A stretch of 64,000 bases of DNA from Pleodorina starrii (lineage: Eukaryota > Chlorophyta > Chlorophyceae > Chlamydomonadales > Volvocaceae). The position numbers and the translations under genes are program-made. Below, one piece after another: positions 12,801 to 21,777 of the stretch. The stretch covers positions 1,954,501 to 2,018,500 of the forward strand of contig BRXU01000017.1 of the NCBI GenBank assembly GCA_030267565.1. Direction: 5' to 3'. The notes beneath the pieces are model-generated. The model had not been told where the DNA came from. It made no database searches and saw only the letters and a list, made by a program, of their open reading frames with translations. Position 1 is the first letter of the stretch, and each line of letters begins with the position of its first letter.

Positions 12801-13776
12801 GGCGTCGCAGCTGCAGACCAATCTCCAGGCCAACTGGCCGGTGATCGCTGAATGTTCGCGTCCCAGCCCCTTGCGTGCGCAGCCTGTTATGCAAGTTGTC
12901 GTAGACTATCAGGCTCCGACATTTCTGAAACAGGTTCGTGCTAGCCACAAACAGGTCAACTGTGCTCCCCCTTTCCGCCCCTGCGACCCCCGAATTAGCA
13001 CTCAGAAACGTAAGAGCCCCTTCCTCATCTCCCCTTACCCTCCCGTTTAGCACGCATAATCCCTCCGAACGACACACATTTCCTAGCTCCTCACCAGCAT
13101 GATTAGTATCAGCGTCCTTGCAGTTCCGCACTCGCGGTACACCAAACGCGTCCTCGTCATACCCAAAAGGTAACCGTAGCTGCTCAGCCAACTCGTTGAT
13201 GGTCACATCCGGTAGGTCTGATACCCCGTGTGCCCCTCCGCTAAGCCGCGCATTAAAGTCACCCGCGAGCAGCACCAGATCTTCGTCGCGCCTCAGAGTA
13301 CCCAGTCTTTCCTGTAGGGTGGAGAAGACTTCAAGGGCTACTTCGGCGGATGAGGCCCCTGGGCGCCCCTCCCGATGATAGGAAGAGGTTTCGGGCGCGA
13401 AGTAGCACGCCCCCACCAATAGGCTATGACCCCCTGCGTCAACCCAGTCGGATCGCAGCCGTAGCCACACAGATTCGCAGCCTCGAGGCACCGCTGTACA
13501 CAGCAGTGGCTCGCAGCCGTCGGCGATTCTGTCGTGGACGTACACTGCCACCCCCCCGTCTCCTCTACCCCCCACCCCAGGCCTGTCCATGCAGTGCACC
13601 CTGTAACCCGGCAAATGCGCATTCTTGGTGGGTCGAGAGGTTGTGCCGTGCGTCTCCACACATACAATAATGTCATGCTTAGACAGAAGATGCCATATCA
13701 TAGGCTCCTCCTGCAGCTTGCCGTCATCTAGATGCCGCACATTCCAAAGCGCGATGCGCAGACTATTCTCAGGCAT
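9802..13776 (-). CDS. LINE ORF2: AP-type endonuclease, reverse transcriptase, C-terminal zinc knuckle
   Basis: This uninterrupted 1,324-residue frame encodes the machinery for target-primed reverse transcription. Residues about 1-330 form an apurinic endonuclease-like domain. It has LRIALWNVRHL at the start, a catalytic-type VCVETHG, LLAGDFNARLSG, and TFSDHRPVGLEI near the end. A linker of about 190 residues leads to the reverse transcriptase, with VCQIDFEKAFDRVDR, QGVKQGCPLSPVLFG and the catalytic LLYADDLTLFA. Near the C-terminus CRVCHGGSVEDELHVLMEC gives a C-x2-C...H-x4-C knuckle found in many non-LTR ORF2 proteins. The ATG lies directly after the TAA of ORF1 (TAAATG), suggesting translation by termination-reinitiation. 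Clade (L1-like versus related) cannot be settled by eye. Confidence 0.9.
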   Translation of the reverse strand: MPENSLRIALWNVRHLDDGKLQEEPMIWHLLSKHDIIVCVETHGTTSRPTKNAHLPGYRVHCMDRPGVGGRGDGGVAVYVHDRIADGCEPLLCTAVPRGCESVWLRLRSDWVDAGGHSLLVGACYFAPETSSYHREGRPGASSAEVALEVFSTLQERLGTLRRDEDLVLLAGDFNARLSGGAHGVSDLPDVTINELAEQLRLPFGYDEDAFGVPRVRNCKDADTNHAGEELGNVCRSEGLCVLNGRVRGDEEGALTFLSANSGVAGAERGSTVDLFVASTNLFQKCRSLIVYDNLHNRLRTQGAGTRTFSDHRPVGLEIGLQLRRPDGGILAQRNKSKRMRFDVKRWREYAALFTPDDSPTLAALDGVVKGLAEGSVNSTQAVDRIGNVLYGAMKRTFGVGQPGPQPRSGHAPWWNEECAQKHAIMDAKLITAHGQDRSSAAWLAFREARQVYNRARRHAMAAFEQKEWREFISSCRGDPRALWQKLAGGVLSPCPISEGDVWREHFQKLYNERQREPDNRKAFEMLAFINRAHGNGAWWNVMGWEERNRRQAAADAALNIPIAVEEVTSVLEDLPNGKSSGPEKVCGECYKYARRLRNSDDDRPEINRLAPVLQALMEHIRSKGDFPEQFTVSDLVPVYKRNGRDPTDCSNYRGIAVGGVLAKCYASVLERRLTKFAEADPVELPVRHWCQAGFRQGLGTQHHLFVLRHILTRYARPGQSGLLVCQIDFEKAFDRVDRKTLWARLAERGVGGQLMDALRRAYDNVELRVKVNGQRGTPFKSDQGVKQGCPLSPVLFGMFIETFANYVDERDRRWPQGGSPIVGGKRAPELLYADDLTLFATNPARMQFLLDRLVEYCEGFGMSLNVNKCELLVFAGRQDTLATLMEGASQLKFAGQPVPVKERAKYLGLRYGPSFSFDSCRMELCDVGRRAVFALMQKLDRNRIWVPDLMLRCFDVQIRSLLSYGAEVWGPDAIREALGTMGRQRIKEWHRWGQSPGSAPAGENGVLLKKWGKWVKSVGRAAGVFERCMADPMVEVQRIFLRKVVGASLPPNRQLFAETSQLPLHYFWARQVFGFWKRVARQSTSLARAVLEEDIKSWLETDHSATHEYFWAGKVLRIFETLGFDYRQHVPVGLSNEEKAKAILGLEIPFDNLLAEFRRRLLLDWSSGSLDRDPRNFPEYEEGGVGRGAPGVTACRYLKWMGVAYSFSDHKRTLDHLRVCMPRKHHTALMRFRLGRWDLDVSRFARGPGRKPRAERICRVCHGGSVEDELHVLMECPGYTPLREAIGFPMGSSMVDVMGTFDPAKLGSLLSQIQKARTELLGS

Positions 13777-13982
13777 TTACTGATCCGGGTTCACGTTGCG
13801 CGCACCCTCCTGCTCCCCCGCGCACCGCCGTACGTCCTCCGCCGTGCAAAGCCTCGGCACCCGCTCCCCCGGCGGCATCACGGATATCTGAGCTCCGTTG
13901 CGCCACCGGGGGCGCATGCCGCCGGCCTCCAGGGTTTTAAAGTCCCTGAAGACTGCCCGGCGCGCTGTGCGGCCCATGGAGA
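13777..13982 (-). CDS. C-terminal fragment of LINE ORF1, broken by the E1-E2 insertion
   Basis: A frame ending RNVNPDQ and TAA abuts the ORF2 start with no spacer. Read upstream it runs through FRDFKTLEAGGMRPRWRNG to the insertion boundary at 13983. If the E1-E2 unit and one copy of its GAGA duplication are removed, the same frame continues into 15761-15846 (LYDSFL and SCPRIF on the minus strand) before a stop. No zinc knuckle or RRM is visible in this short part, so the ORF1 type is unknown. The frame continuity across the insertion supports assignment to the LINE. Confidence 0.6.
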
Positions 13983-15228
13983 TGTCACGACACACTGCGT
14001 CTTTGACACCGTTTGTCCGAAGCCATTGGTAGTTACTAAGAAGCAGAAGAACTTGGCGGTTCGTTAGGATTTCGCGAGGTTAGTTGTGTGGTTCTGGAGC
14101 TATCTTACGTTGTGGGATATTTAGGAGCTGCTCGCGATCATCGCGGCAGCTTGTTGAAATACTTGCCGCATTCATTGCAGACGGCTGGTTATATCTAGCT
14201 GTCGCGCTTGTATTCACAACTAGCTCCCTGACGACGAGCCGGTTCTACCTCGTCAGGTCGCAAGGACCGGCCTCACGGGTGGCGCACCCGCTGCTGTGAC
14301 TTGTAACACCAAATGCTGTGTTACTGAACGCTCGCTCGCTCGCTCGCTCGCTCGCTGCTGCTACGATAAGCTGATCTGATCAACCACTCCGACATCTCCT
14401 TTCATCGCCGCGCCATTGCAATCGCGTCGGGCACCTCTGTCCCCGGCGCACCATACCATATTTCAACAAGCTGGAGGAGACATCGGAGGAGGTTCGCCGC
14501 TCGCGCCGACTTGCTGGCCTTGGGCCATCGGCTTCTTCTTCGGAGTCTGAACAGACGTCTGAGGTGAATAGTGACGCTGAGAGTGCTGATTCTGCTTTGG
14601 ACGCTGCTGCTGGTGCTGACGCTGCTGCTGGTGCTGATTCGGGCTCTGAGTCCGGTTCCGTCGTAAGTGATTCTGATAGCGAAATGGCCGCGGAGCTTTC
14701 TATGAGTGGCATGCCCATTTTTATGGGCGGTGGCGCCAAGGCTTGGGCAGATTTCAAGATAGGGCATAAGCCCTTTGTTGCTTTGAAGAGCTTTCAGTTG
14801 AAGGACGGCAAGGTTCCGCCCGAAGCCGAGTGCAACTTGGCCAAGGCGAGCCTGGCCGGGGGAGCGGCGCTCTGGTTTGAGAGGATGGGAGGGTGATTTG
14901 TAGGCTGAGTCCCTCCGGTTGGCTTGGTTGGCGAGTGTGGACATTGATCAGGGGGGGCAACCCTTGGCTCTGGTGAACAAGCGATTTGCGTGTGCCAGCT
15001 TGGTGTACGGACGCGCCGTACGGACTCGTTGTGGACCACTTGCGATAGAAGACTTCGTGCACGTGTGACTCTTAGCGTTTTGCGTAGCTTTTTGTGTGCC
15101 TCTTACGCTTGCGGCGGTTTGGCGTGACTGGCAGCTTCAGCCCCCAGACGAATGCTTGGGGCTTCCAGCTGGGGGGGGAGTTGCTCAGGGCAGCACGCGT
15201 TCTGCCAGTTACGCAGTGTGTCGTGACA
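13983..15228 (+). mobile_element. Element E1 (long form, 1246 bp)
   Basis: E1 has the 18-bp inverted ends, a (GCTC/CTCG)n microsatellite near 14328-14356, and a 720-bp internal segment (14459-15178) absent from E2. The internal segment encodes a truncated gag-like frame. The inverted copy E1' (23780-25017) is 8 bp shorter, matching two fewer tetranucleotide units. Confidence 0.8.
14459..14896 (+). pseudogene. Gag-like fragment inside E1
   Basis: A frame open from the start of the 720-bp insert to a stop at 14894-14896 gives about 145 residues. The first part is acidic and Ser/Glu/Asp/Ala-rich (around SESEQTSEVNSDAE). It is followed by GGGAKAWADFKIGHKPFVAL, KSFQLKDGKVPPEAEC and ASLAGGAALWFERM. 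This pattern recalls the N-terminal region of LTR-retrotransposon Gag proteins. It is cut off right after this segment and has no zinc knuckle, protease or polymerase, so it is probably a captured fragment. No ATG was assigned; the first in-frame start-like codon is a GTG at 14564. Confidence 0.5.
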
Positions 15229-15230
15229 GC

Positions 15231-15756
15231 TGTCACGACACACTGCGTCTTTGACACCGTTTGTCCGAAGCCATTGGTAGTTACTAAGAAGCAGAAGAAC
15301 TTGGCGGTTCGTTAGGATTTCGCGAGGTTAGTTGTGTGGTTCTGGAGCTATCTTACGTTGTGGGATATTTAGGAGCTGCTCGCGATCATCGCGGCAGCTT
15401 GTTGAAATACTTGCCGCATTCATTGCAGACGGCTGGTTATATCTAGCTGTCGCGCTTGTATTCACAACTAGCTCCCTGACGACGAGCCGGTTCTACCTCG
15501 TCAGGTCGCAAGGACCGGCCTCACGGGTGGCGCACCCGCTGCTGTGACTTGTAACACCAAATGCTGTGTTACTGAACGCTCGCTCGCTCGCTCGCTCGCT
15601 CGCTGCTGCTACGATAAGCTGATCTGATCAACCACTCCGACATCTCCTTTCATCGCCGCGCCATTGCAATCGCGTCGGGCACCTCTGTCCCCGGCGCACC
15701 ATACCAAGTTGCTCAGGGCAGCACGCGTTCTGCCAGTTACGCAGTGTGTCGTGACA
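15231..15756 (+). mobile_element. Element E2 (526-bp internally deleted form of E1)
   Basis: E2 matches the first 476 bp and the last 50 bp of E1 and lacks exactly the 720-bp middle. It keeps both inverted ends, so it is MITE-like and non-autonomous. A 71-codon frame (15332-15547) also exists in E1 and in the inverted copies, but it follows from DNA identity and is not by itself evidence of coding. Confidence 0.8.
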
Positions 15757-15760
15757 GAGA

Positions 15761-15846
15761 AACGAGTCGTACAGCAGCAAAAAGAAAATTCGGGGACAGG
15801 ACACGACACGACATCCATCTTGAGTCGTGGAATTATTGCAATTCAA
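15761..15846 (-). pseudogene. Displaced upstream piece of LINE ORF1
   Basis: Immediately beyond the second GAGA, the minus-strand frame (SCPRIF then LYDSFL) is in phase with the ORF1 fragment at 13777-13982 once the insertion is removed. A TAA lies just upstream, so the LINE is probably 5'-truncated close to here. Confidence 0.4.
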
Positions 15847-16018
15847 TTATGTAGCGTTCATAGGCAACAAACTACGGCGTCGAGCGTTTCTGAGGTATAG
15901 GCGCGCGACTGTGTATACGGCAGCGCGTTGTGAGAGCATAATGTGCGTTTCGGGACCGCAGCTGACTGAGCCCTTTGAATATTGGCGATAACTTTCGCCT
16001 TATATGCTTCATAGCCAG

Positions 16019-19000
16019 GCAACATGCTGCCCAAGGGGATGGCCCCGAGCTCGCCATCCGCGCTGATGATGCCATGGTCCTTACCCGGTGAGCTGGATGG
16101 TATTTCCCTAACTTCGGCACCTATGCTGCGTCCGTATCTCAGACACAACCGTTGGGCTTGCCTGCATGGTGACGTTGCCGGCACGGTGACGTTTGGCAGG
16201 TCGGCCAAGGGTAGCCCCAACCCAGGGGCCTGGATCTCCTGGCTTGATCGGCCAGCAAGCCCCCGCATGGTGCACGGATTTAACCGCGTCCGTCTTCAGC
16301 GAGTACCGTACCCGCCCTGCCCTGCCGGCGTGCCCCTATGTCAGCCTGCCCTACCTGGCCCCACCCTGGCTGCCTGCCTGCTAGCGTTGTGCCTGCCGCA
16401 ACTGCACGAGCGGCCCCGGACCCGCTTCGCCTCGCTTCCTCCGGACGCCGAGCGGTGCTCTCGTGGCCGCGTGCGACTGGCCCGCGCCCGCCCCCTCCAT
16501 CAACACCAATTGCAGTACTTGGTGACCGCGGCCGGGAGCAACGCCGCGCCGTGCCGGCTTACATCGCGCCGTGCCGTGGTGTCCAGTGCAGTACAGCCGA
16601 CGAAACCCCAAACTACTCCTCCCCGCCACGCCCTGTCCGTGCCCCTCCCAGGGGATCCGGCCGCAGGTCCCGGCCACTGGTGTTTGTCCGGGGACTTGAC
16701 GCCGCCGGGGCCCGCCCGCGCGGCCGCCTCCGCCAGGACCCAAATGACGGTCGCCCCCGCCTCCTCGTCCATAGCGGCGTCATCACTGTCGACTACTCCG
16801 GGATTGCTGGCGGAGGACGAGTCCTCCCCCGACTGGCGCCTGGCTGCATTCTCAATACCTTATGAGGTGTCGTGGAACAGTGAGCAGGGGTGCTGGGATG
16901 TCGCTGGAGGACACGGACCTCAGGAGGCCATGGAAGGGACGTGGCGGGGTTTCCGCGCGTGCTGGTTACCGGGCTTGTGCTTGGTTGGGTCCAGTTGGCG
17001 GCTGCGTCCAGGTCGCTGGCTCGGGAGTTGCCGGGCAAGAGGGCGGTGAACTTCCCTCCTCTTTCCTCTCTCTGTGCCCTGCTCCACGCGTGCAGGGCCG
17101 TTGGGGCCTCCGCAGAACGCCACCACCACCACCATCTCCACCCGGATCACCGCTGACACCCTTAACCCCCAGTCGCCACCGCCGTTGTCGAGGCCTTCTT
17201 CTGACGACGGACTGACCGCCGGCAGCTGGCTCGTGCAGTCGCCGCAGCCGACGACCGCCAAGCCGACGACCGTCGGTGGGTCGCATTTGGGTCGTGGGTG
17301 TTGCGCGATTCATGGGGTTTTAGGTCATGGGCGTACGTAGATCTTCCGCGCCGTGCGTTTGGTCTGGGGCCGCCGAAAAGGATGGACGGCGTCTGTGCGG
17401 CTGAGCTTGGATCCGCCGGCTTGGTGTAGCAGTTGGTTGGGACTAGGGATGGGGAGCGGAGGCGCACGGGGGGTTGGGGTCTCGTTGTGACACTGGGCCA
17501 CCCGAATGGGCACTTCCGGCCTCACAACCTCGACGGAATGAAGCTGGCAGCCGGCCTAACCCATCATCTTCCGGAATTCTGTCTCCCTCTTCACGTCGCC
17601 GCGCCCCGGGCCGGCATCCGCCTGTCAGGGCTCCTCGCCTCCCGCGCCGATGATGGCTTCTTGGGCCCTGCCCGGTGAGCAAGCGCAGCGATTCCCAGGA
17701 GCGTGCGGATCCCAGGAGGTGCATTAGCCTTGACAGCCCGGTCACGAAGCACTGCTCGCTGGTTAGCACAACTGTGGCTGAGGTACATCTGCTTTGCGTC
17801 GCAGACACGACCGTTGGGCTTGCCGGCACGGTGACGTTGGGCAGGACGAGCAAGGTGAGCCCCCACCCCCAGGCCCCGGCAGCCCGGGCTCCCTCGGCCA
17901 GCGAGCCCCCGAATGGTGAGCGGGTTCGAAGTCCGGACGGGCATCCGCACAGGCACACATGCGAATCTCACGGCGGCGCGCGGCATGCGCCACGTCACCG
18001 ACTCTGCTCACGTCACCGCTCCGCTCCGCACCGCACCGCACCGCGCTGCTCACGCGCTCGCGCACGCACGTCATCGGGCAGACATCCCCAGACGCGGGAC
18101 GGCTCTCCTCCCACTTTGCAAGCAACCGTTCGTTTGGACCCGCCCCGCCAGACCCGCCCCGCGTTGATGGCCCGCCCGCGGCGGAGCACAAGCCCTCTAC
18201 CGACGCCGCTGATGCCGCCGCCTCCTCCAAGGACGCCGCCATCGACATAGAGGCGACCACACGGCAGCTTCGCGAGGCTCGCGAGGCCCGGCATCGGCTC
18301 CGTCAGGAGGCCGTGGTGCAGGAGAGCGCAAGGAAGGCGGAGGAGTTGCGGCAGCTGCGCACCGGTGAGCTGTTCCGCATTCGGGGTAGCGCCTGGGAAG
18401 TTTTGGCCAAGGCTGTTCCCTGGTGTCGGGCGGGGTGTTCCGGAACCCGGGTTTGGCTTGGTGAGGTCTGCGAATGTGGGTCAGGAAAGTCGATCCACGT
18501 CAGTCCAGAGCCAATCCGCAAAACAGGCCTGTCCCGCAACCCTCCTTCCCTCTCCCGCTGCCGCCTTCTCGTCCGCCGTCCCCTCCCTTTGCCGGGCAGA
18601 GGCGAAGATGAAGGCGGCGGCGGCGGAGCTCTCCGTCGCCGAGTCGGTCCAAGTCGAGGCCAGGACGCTCAGCCGCCTCACGCGCATGCAGGCAAACGCG
18701 CCCCCGACCGCGACCGCGGCAGCGGCAGCGGTCTCCGCCAGCAGCGGCGTCCTTCCGAGCGCCATGTGTGAGTCTCAACTCACGCCGGGGGCCCTGGACT
18801 CTGGCACCGTGTCGCCGACCGCGGGCCGCATGGAGGCCACCGGCGTCACGCTGCCGGCGGACTCGGTCATGCCCACCAACCTGGAGAGCAAGTTCGGGGC
18901 CGTGGCAGAGGCTCAGGTGGAGGCGGTGGAGGTGCCGGCGGCGACGCTGGCGCCCGTGGCCGTGGCCCCGCCGCCGCCGGCAAGCATGACTGCCGGCGAC

Positions 19001-19534
19001 AGCGACATCTGGCAGTGGGCTGGAGCCACAGCGACACCGGCAGCGTTGGGCCCGGCGCCGCAGGGAGCGGCGGCGACACCGGCCCCGGCGTCAGTGTCGC
19101 GGCGCAACATGGGCCCGCCGCTGCGGGTGCCGATCGCCACCGCGGCAACCAAGGGCGGCCTGCAACAGTCCGCACTGAAGTCGGCGGTGAAGCAGCGGCT
19201 CGCGGCGACGCCGCCGATGGTGGCGGCGATGCCAGCGGGCTCGGCGGTGCAGGGCGCGGCGGCGACGCCGGCGCCGGCCTCAGTGTCGCGCCGCAACAAG
19301 GGCCCGCCGCTACGGGTGCCCATCGCCTGCGGCCTGCAACAGGCCGTGCAGACACCGGCAGCGCAGAAGCGCCCGGTGGCGACGCCAGCGGTGGTGGCGG
19401 CGAGGCCGGCGCCGACGCCACTGTCGCGGCAGAACATGGGCCAGCCGAGGCGGGTGGCCATCGCCTTGCGGGGCGCCGATGGCGCTCAGGCCGACACCGC
19501 AGGCTCAGCCGCGGAGGCCCCGCGGACGCCCTAG
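16019..19534 (+). CDS. Multi-exon protein with coiled coil and SRRNxGPPLRVPIA repeats, function unknown
   Basis: I do not recognise this protein. Phase-compatible exons can be chained on the plus strand: about 16500-16879, 17096-17275, 17629-17674, 17767-17854, 18082-18364 and 18600-19534 (TAG). Each junction has a GT donor and AG acceptor with matching phase. An exon-like piece at 16019-16088 (RADDAMVLTR) resembles that at 17629-17674 (RADDGFLGPAR), and the following sequence is also duplicated (about 16140-16210 versus 17803-17855), so the 5' part may contain a decayed tandem copy. Residues from 18240 to 18700 form a charged helix (RQLREAREARHRLRQEA, then ESARKAEELRQLRTEAKMK), likely a coiled coil. 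The last exon holds three degenerate repeats centred on SVSRRNMGPPLRVPIA, SVSRRNKGPPLRVPIA and PLSRQNMGQPRRVAIA. The gene lies between two inverted E1-E2 units. The true start is not known. Confidence 0.45.
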
Positions 19535-21158
19535 CGCGGCGGTAGCAGGGGTAGAGGATAGGTTGGTTGCAGCGCGGCTGTGCAGCGCGTCGCTGCAGTA
19601 TAGGAGGCCGCGCTACAGCGCACTCAGGACGTCAGGAGTACGTCCGCGTGCGAGTACATCGGGTGGGAACTGGGTAACTAATTTCTAGGTATGCGTGAAG
19701 TAAATCCGCGGCGTGGGTTACTGGGTCTGCACTCTTTTTTCTTCTCCGAGTGTCGAGGGTGAGAGCGAGCGGGGTTGCCTTCCCGCCAGAGGACTCGGGT
19801 CTCCGTCTCGCGTCTGCAAGGTCGCTGCTTTCATAGGGTGATCACACCAGTTAAGCGACGGTGTGACGTTGAGATGATACACGGCAGCGGTCAAAGCAGC
19901 AGTGTGGCAGAGGCAGTGCGGCACCACGTCGCGAGGCCATCGGGGCCAGAGGCAGATGTGACCGCACGGGGCTTTTGTTTCTTTGGTTGAGTGTAGAGTA
20001 TGTGGCATTCTGGAAGGCTGCACGCCTGCGTCTTGGGCCGGACCGCTTAGCAACTGCAGAAGTAAAGGCGACAGTTTCATACAAGCAGGGTTTGTTTCTT
20101 GATTGGGCTGAATATTCCCCGCAGCGCACTGCCCGGGGCTTGGGACCATTGGGGCCCAATCGAGCTCCTATCGCACCTTCTCATGGCAGGTCTCCGAATC
20201 TTGCATTTCACATGCTCGTTTCGGATGGCTGCCTGGCAGGTTTTGGTGCCATTGTCGATTACGGACGGGGACGTGGGCATGCCATTTAGACGGACGGCTG
20301 GACTGGAAAGCGCTGCCCGCCACATGCGCATAATCGGCGGCAGGTTTTGTTGTCTTTTGCCCTGGTCGAGTTTGCCATCCTAGAAGCGACTGGCCCCGGG
20401 TTGCGGACGTGCGGTCTGGTGCGGTCGGCTGCACCCCTTCCTCTCGCGCGCTGGGCCCCGCCCCGCCCGGCTGGGTGGTTGGGGATCTGGATGGGTAATC
20501 GTATCGTTTCGCGCAATGAACGATGCCGGACAAGGCGCACGCATGTTTGCTATGGACTGGCCCACCGTGCACTCGGGCCCCGGTTTGGGCAGGTTTGGGC
20601 GTCCTTGCAATGCAAGGTTTATCTGGATGGGGTTGGCGCCGGTTTATAGTGGAGGACTTTGGGTTTCAGGACATTGATTTTTTTGCATGTGCTTTCTTTA
20701 TTTGTATTGCTATGCGTGGCGCACGGAAATATGAACGACGAGACCGGGATATGACGGGTTTCGCCGTGGGTACATATTTTCGTGTGCGGCGCCGACCGAC
20801 TCGAACACTTACAAGAACGTCGGTGGCATCGGTTATCGCCATTCAACATTAAACAATTGTAAATCAATATGATAACTCGTTTTTGCAAAACGAAGGAAGC
20901 CACTCGTGTACGGTCGGCTGGCAAGTACACGTTTGTCGTCTGCAGGCGCCAAAGTCTTTTTGTGGGCATGGCAGAAGCTGCCTTGCACTAAAGACGAAGA
21001 AATCGACTTCTAGTAACGCTTTTTGCGCCTTTCCACGTGAACTGCTTACGCTCTTGAGCCTTGTAACAGTCGCCGACGCTGTCAGTTGGCGGTTGTCCGA
21101 GTCGTCCGAGTGTACAAAACGCTACAGAGGCCTGAATTGTATATAACGCTGCCACGCT

Positions 21159-21545
21159 ATGTCATTTCATATACCTTCCAAGGCTAACTTGCACCTTTAT
21201 AACTTCTTTGCAATGTTTCCCCAAGCCTACTCCCAGTCGTTTAGCGTCCGGAACGCCCAAATGCGCTCCACAAGCCACTCAGCCAGCAGCATTAAGAGCG
21301 GATTGAATGACGTGGGCGCGGCGTTTGACCCCAGCCTCGCTGGCCTCGCCGTCGGCATGTCATGGACAGCCGGCTGTGCAGGGCGCCGGTTTCAAGGTTA
21401 CATGGCCGCACGGTGCAATGCTGCGATCTCCAAAAAGGGTTCGCACAACGCTTTGACGTTGTGCGATGAGCCGTTGAAGACCTTGCTGGTCCCGGAACCG
21501 ATGGCCAAGGATGCGCCGAAGGCCAAGCCGCGAGGCCCTCAATAA
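21159..21545 (+). CDS. Hypothetical 128-residue frame, low confidence
   Basis: ATG at 21159 to TAA at 21545. The second half (GLNDVGAAFDPSLAGLAVG, LCDEPLKTLLVPEPMAKDAP) looks more protein-like than the surroundings, while the first half does not. No domain was recognised. It may be a single exon or the decayed end of a gene. Confidence 0.22.
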   Translation: MSFHIPSKANLHLYNFFAMFPQAYSQSFSVRNAQMRSTSHSASSIKSGLNDVGAAFDPSLAGLAVGMSWTAGCAGRRFQGYMAARCNAAISKKGSHNALTLCDEPLKTLLVPEPMAKDAPKAKPRGPQ

Positions 21546-21777
21546 CGTACTCGGTAGGTGCAAAGGTGCTTGAATTAATATTTTTGCTGACTTGGAGAGG
21601 ATGAGACATCGGGCGGGCCCTTGCCTGTGCGTCCTCGAGCTGTCAAGACCCATTGGGTTTCTAACCTTATCGCAGCCTCCCACACCACCTACCACCATAT
21701 GGTCCTAAGCTCTGCCTTCCCTATGCCCATGCAATGCACAAACCCCGCAGACAGCCAGCGCGCTGCAAGGCGCGAGC

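Larger units (their letters stand above)
9685..13982 (-). mobile_element. LINE-type non-LTR retrotransposon (LINE-1 of window), interrupted in ORF1
   Basis: On the minus strand the element carries the end of ORF1 (13982-13777), the complete ORF2 (13776-9802), and a 3' UTR of about 115 bp. The 3' UTR ends in TGTAAT followed by three copies of the heptamer ATGCCTC (plus-strand 9685-9705). The TGTAA is the volvocine poly(A) signal, here placed at the very 3' end before a short tandem-repeat tail. At 13983 the element is cut by the E1-E2 insertion; the ORF1 frame resumes beyond it at 15761. The 5' end and target duplication of the LINE were not identified. ORF2 is intact, so it may be relatively young. 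Confidence 0.85.
13983..15756 (+). mobile_element. Compound DNA element E1-GC-E2, copy 1 (macrotransposon)
   Basis: Two related elements lie head to tail, separated by only GC: E1 13983-15228 and E2 15231-15756. All four ends carry the same 18-bp terminal inverted repeat beginning TGTCACGACACACTGCGT. The pair as a whole is flanked by GAGA (13979-13982 and 15757-15760), while neither member has its own duplication at the inner GC junction. The same arrangement recurs inverted at 23256-25017 with a different 4-bp duplication. Apart from a gag-like fragment in E1, no transposase is visible, so the unit must be moved in trans. The superfamily is unresolved; 4-bp duplications fit several cut-and-paste groups. 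Confidence 0.8.

Noticed and set aside
14084..14299. 71-codon hydrophobic frame repeated four times in E1/E2 copies
   Set aside because: It is present only because the DNA is nearly identical. No start context, no independent sign of protein selection.
13983..15756. E1/E2 as LTR retrotransposon (TG...CA ends, gag-like frame, 4-bp duplication)
   Set aside because: An LTR element would read LTR-internal-LTR. Here the order is left part-insert-right part-GC-left part-right part, and the ends are inverted repeats. No primer-binding site, polypurine tract or pol is present.
9640..15900. Target-site duplication for LINE-1
   Set aside because: No direct repeat was found between the sequence next to 9685 and the region beyond 15846; the 5' end is unclear.
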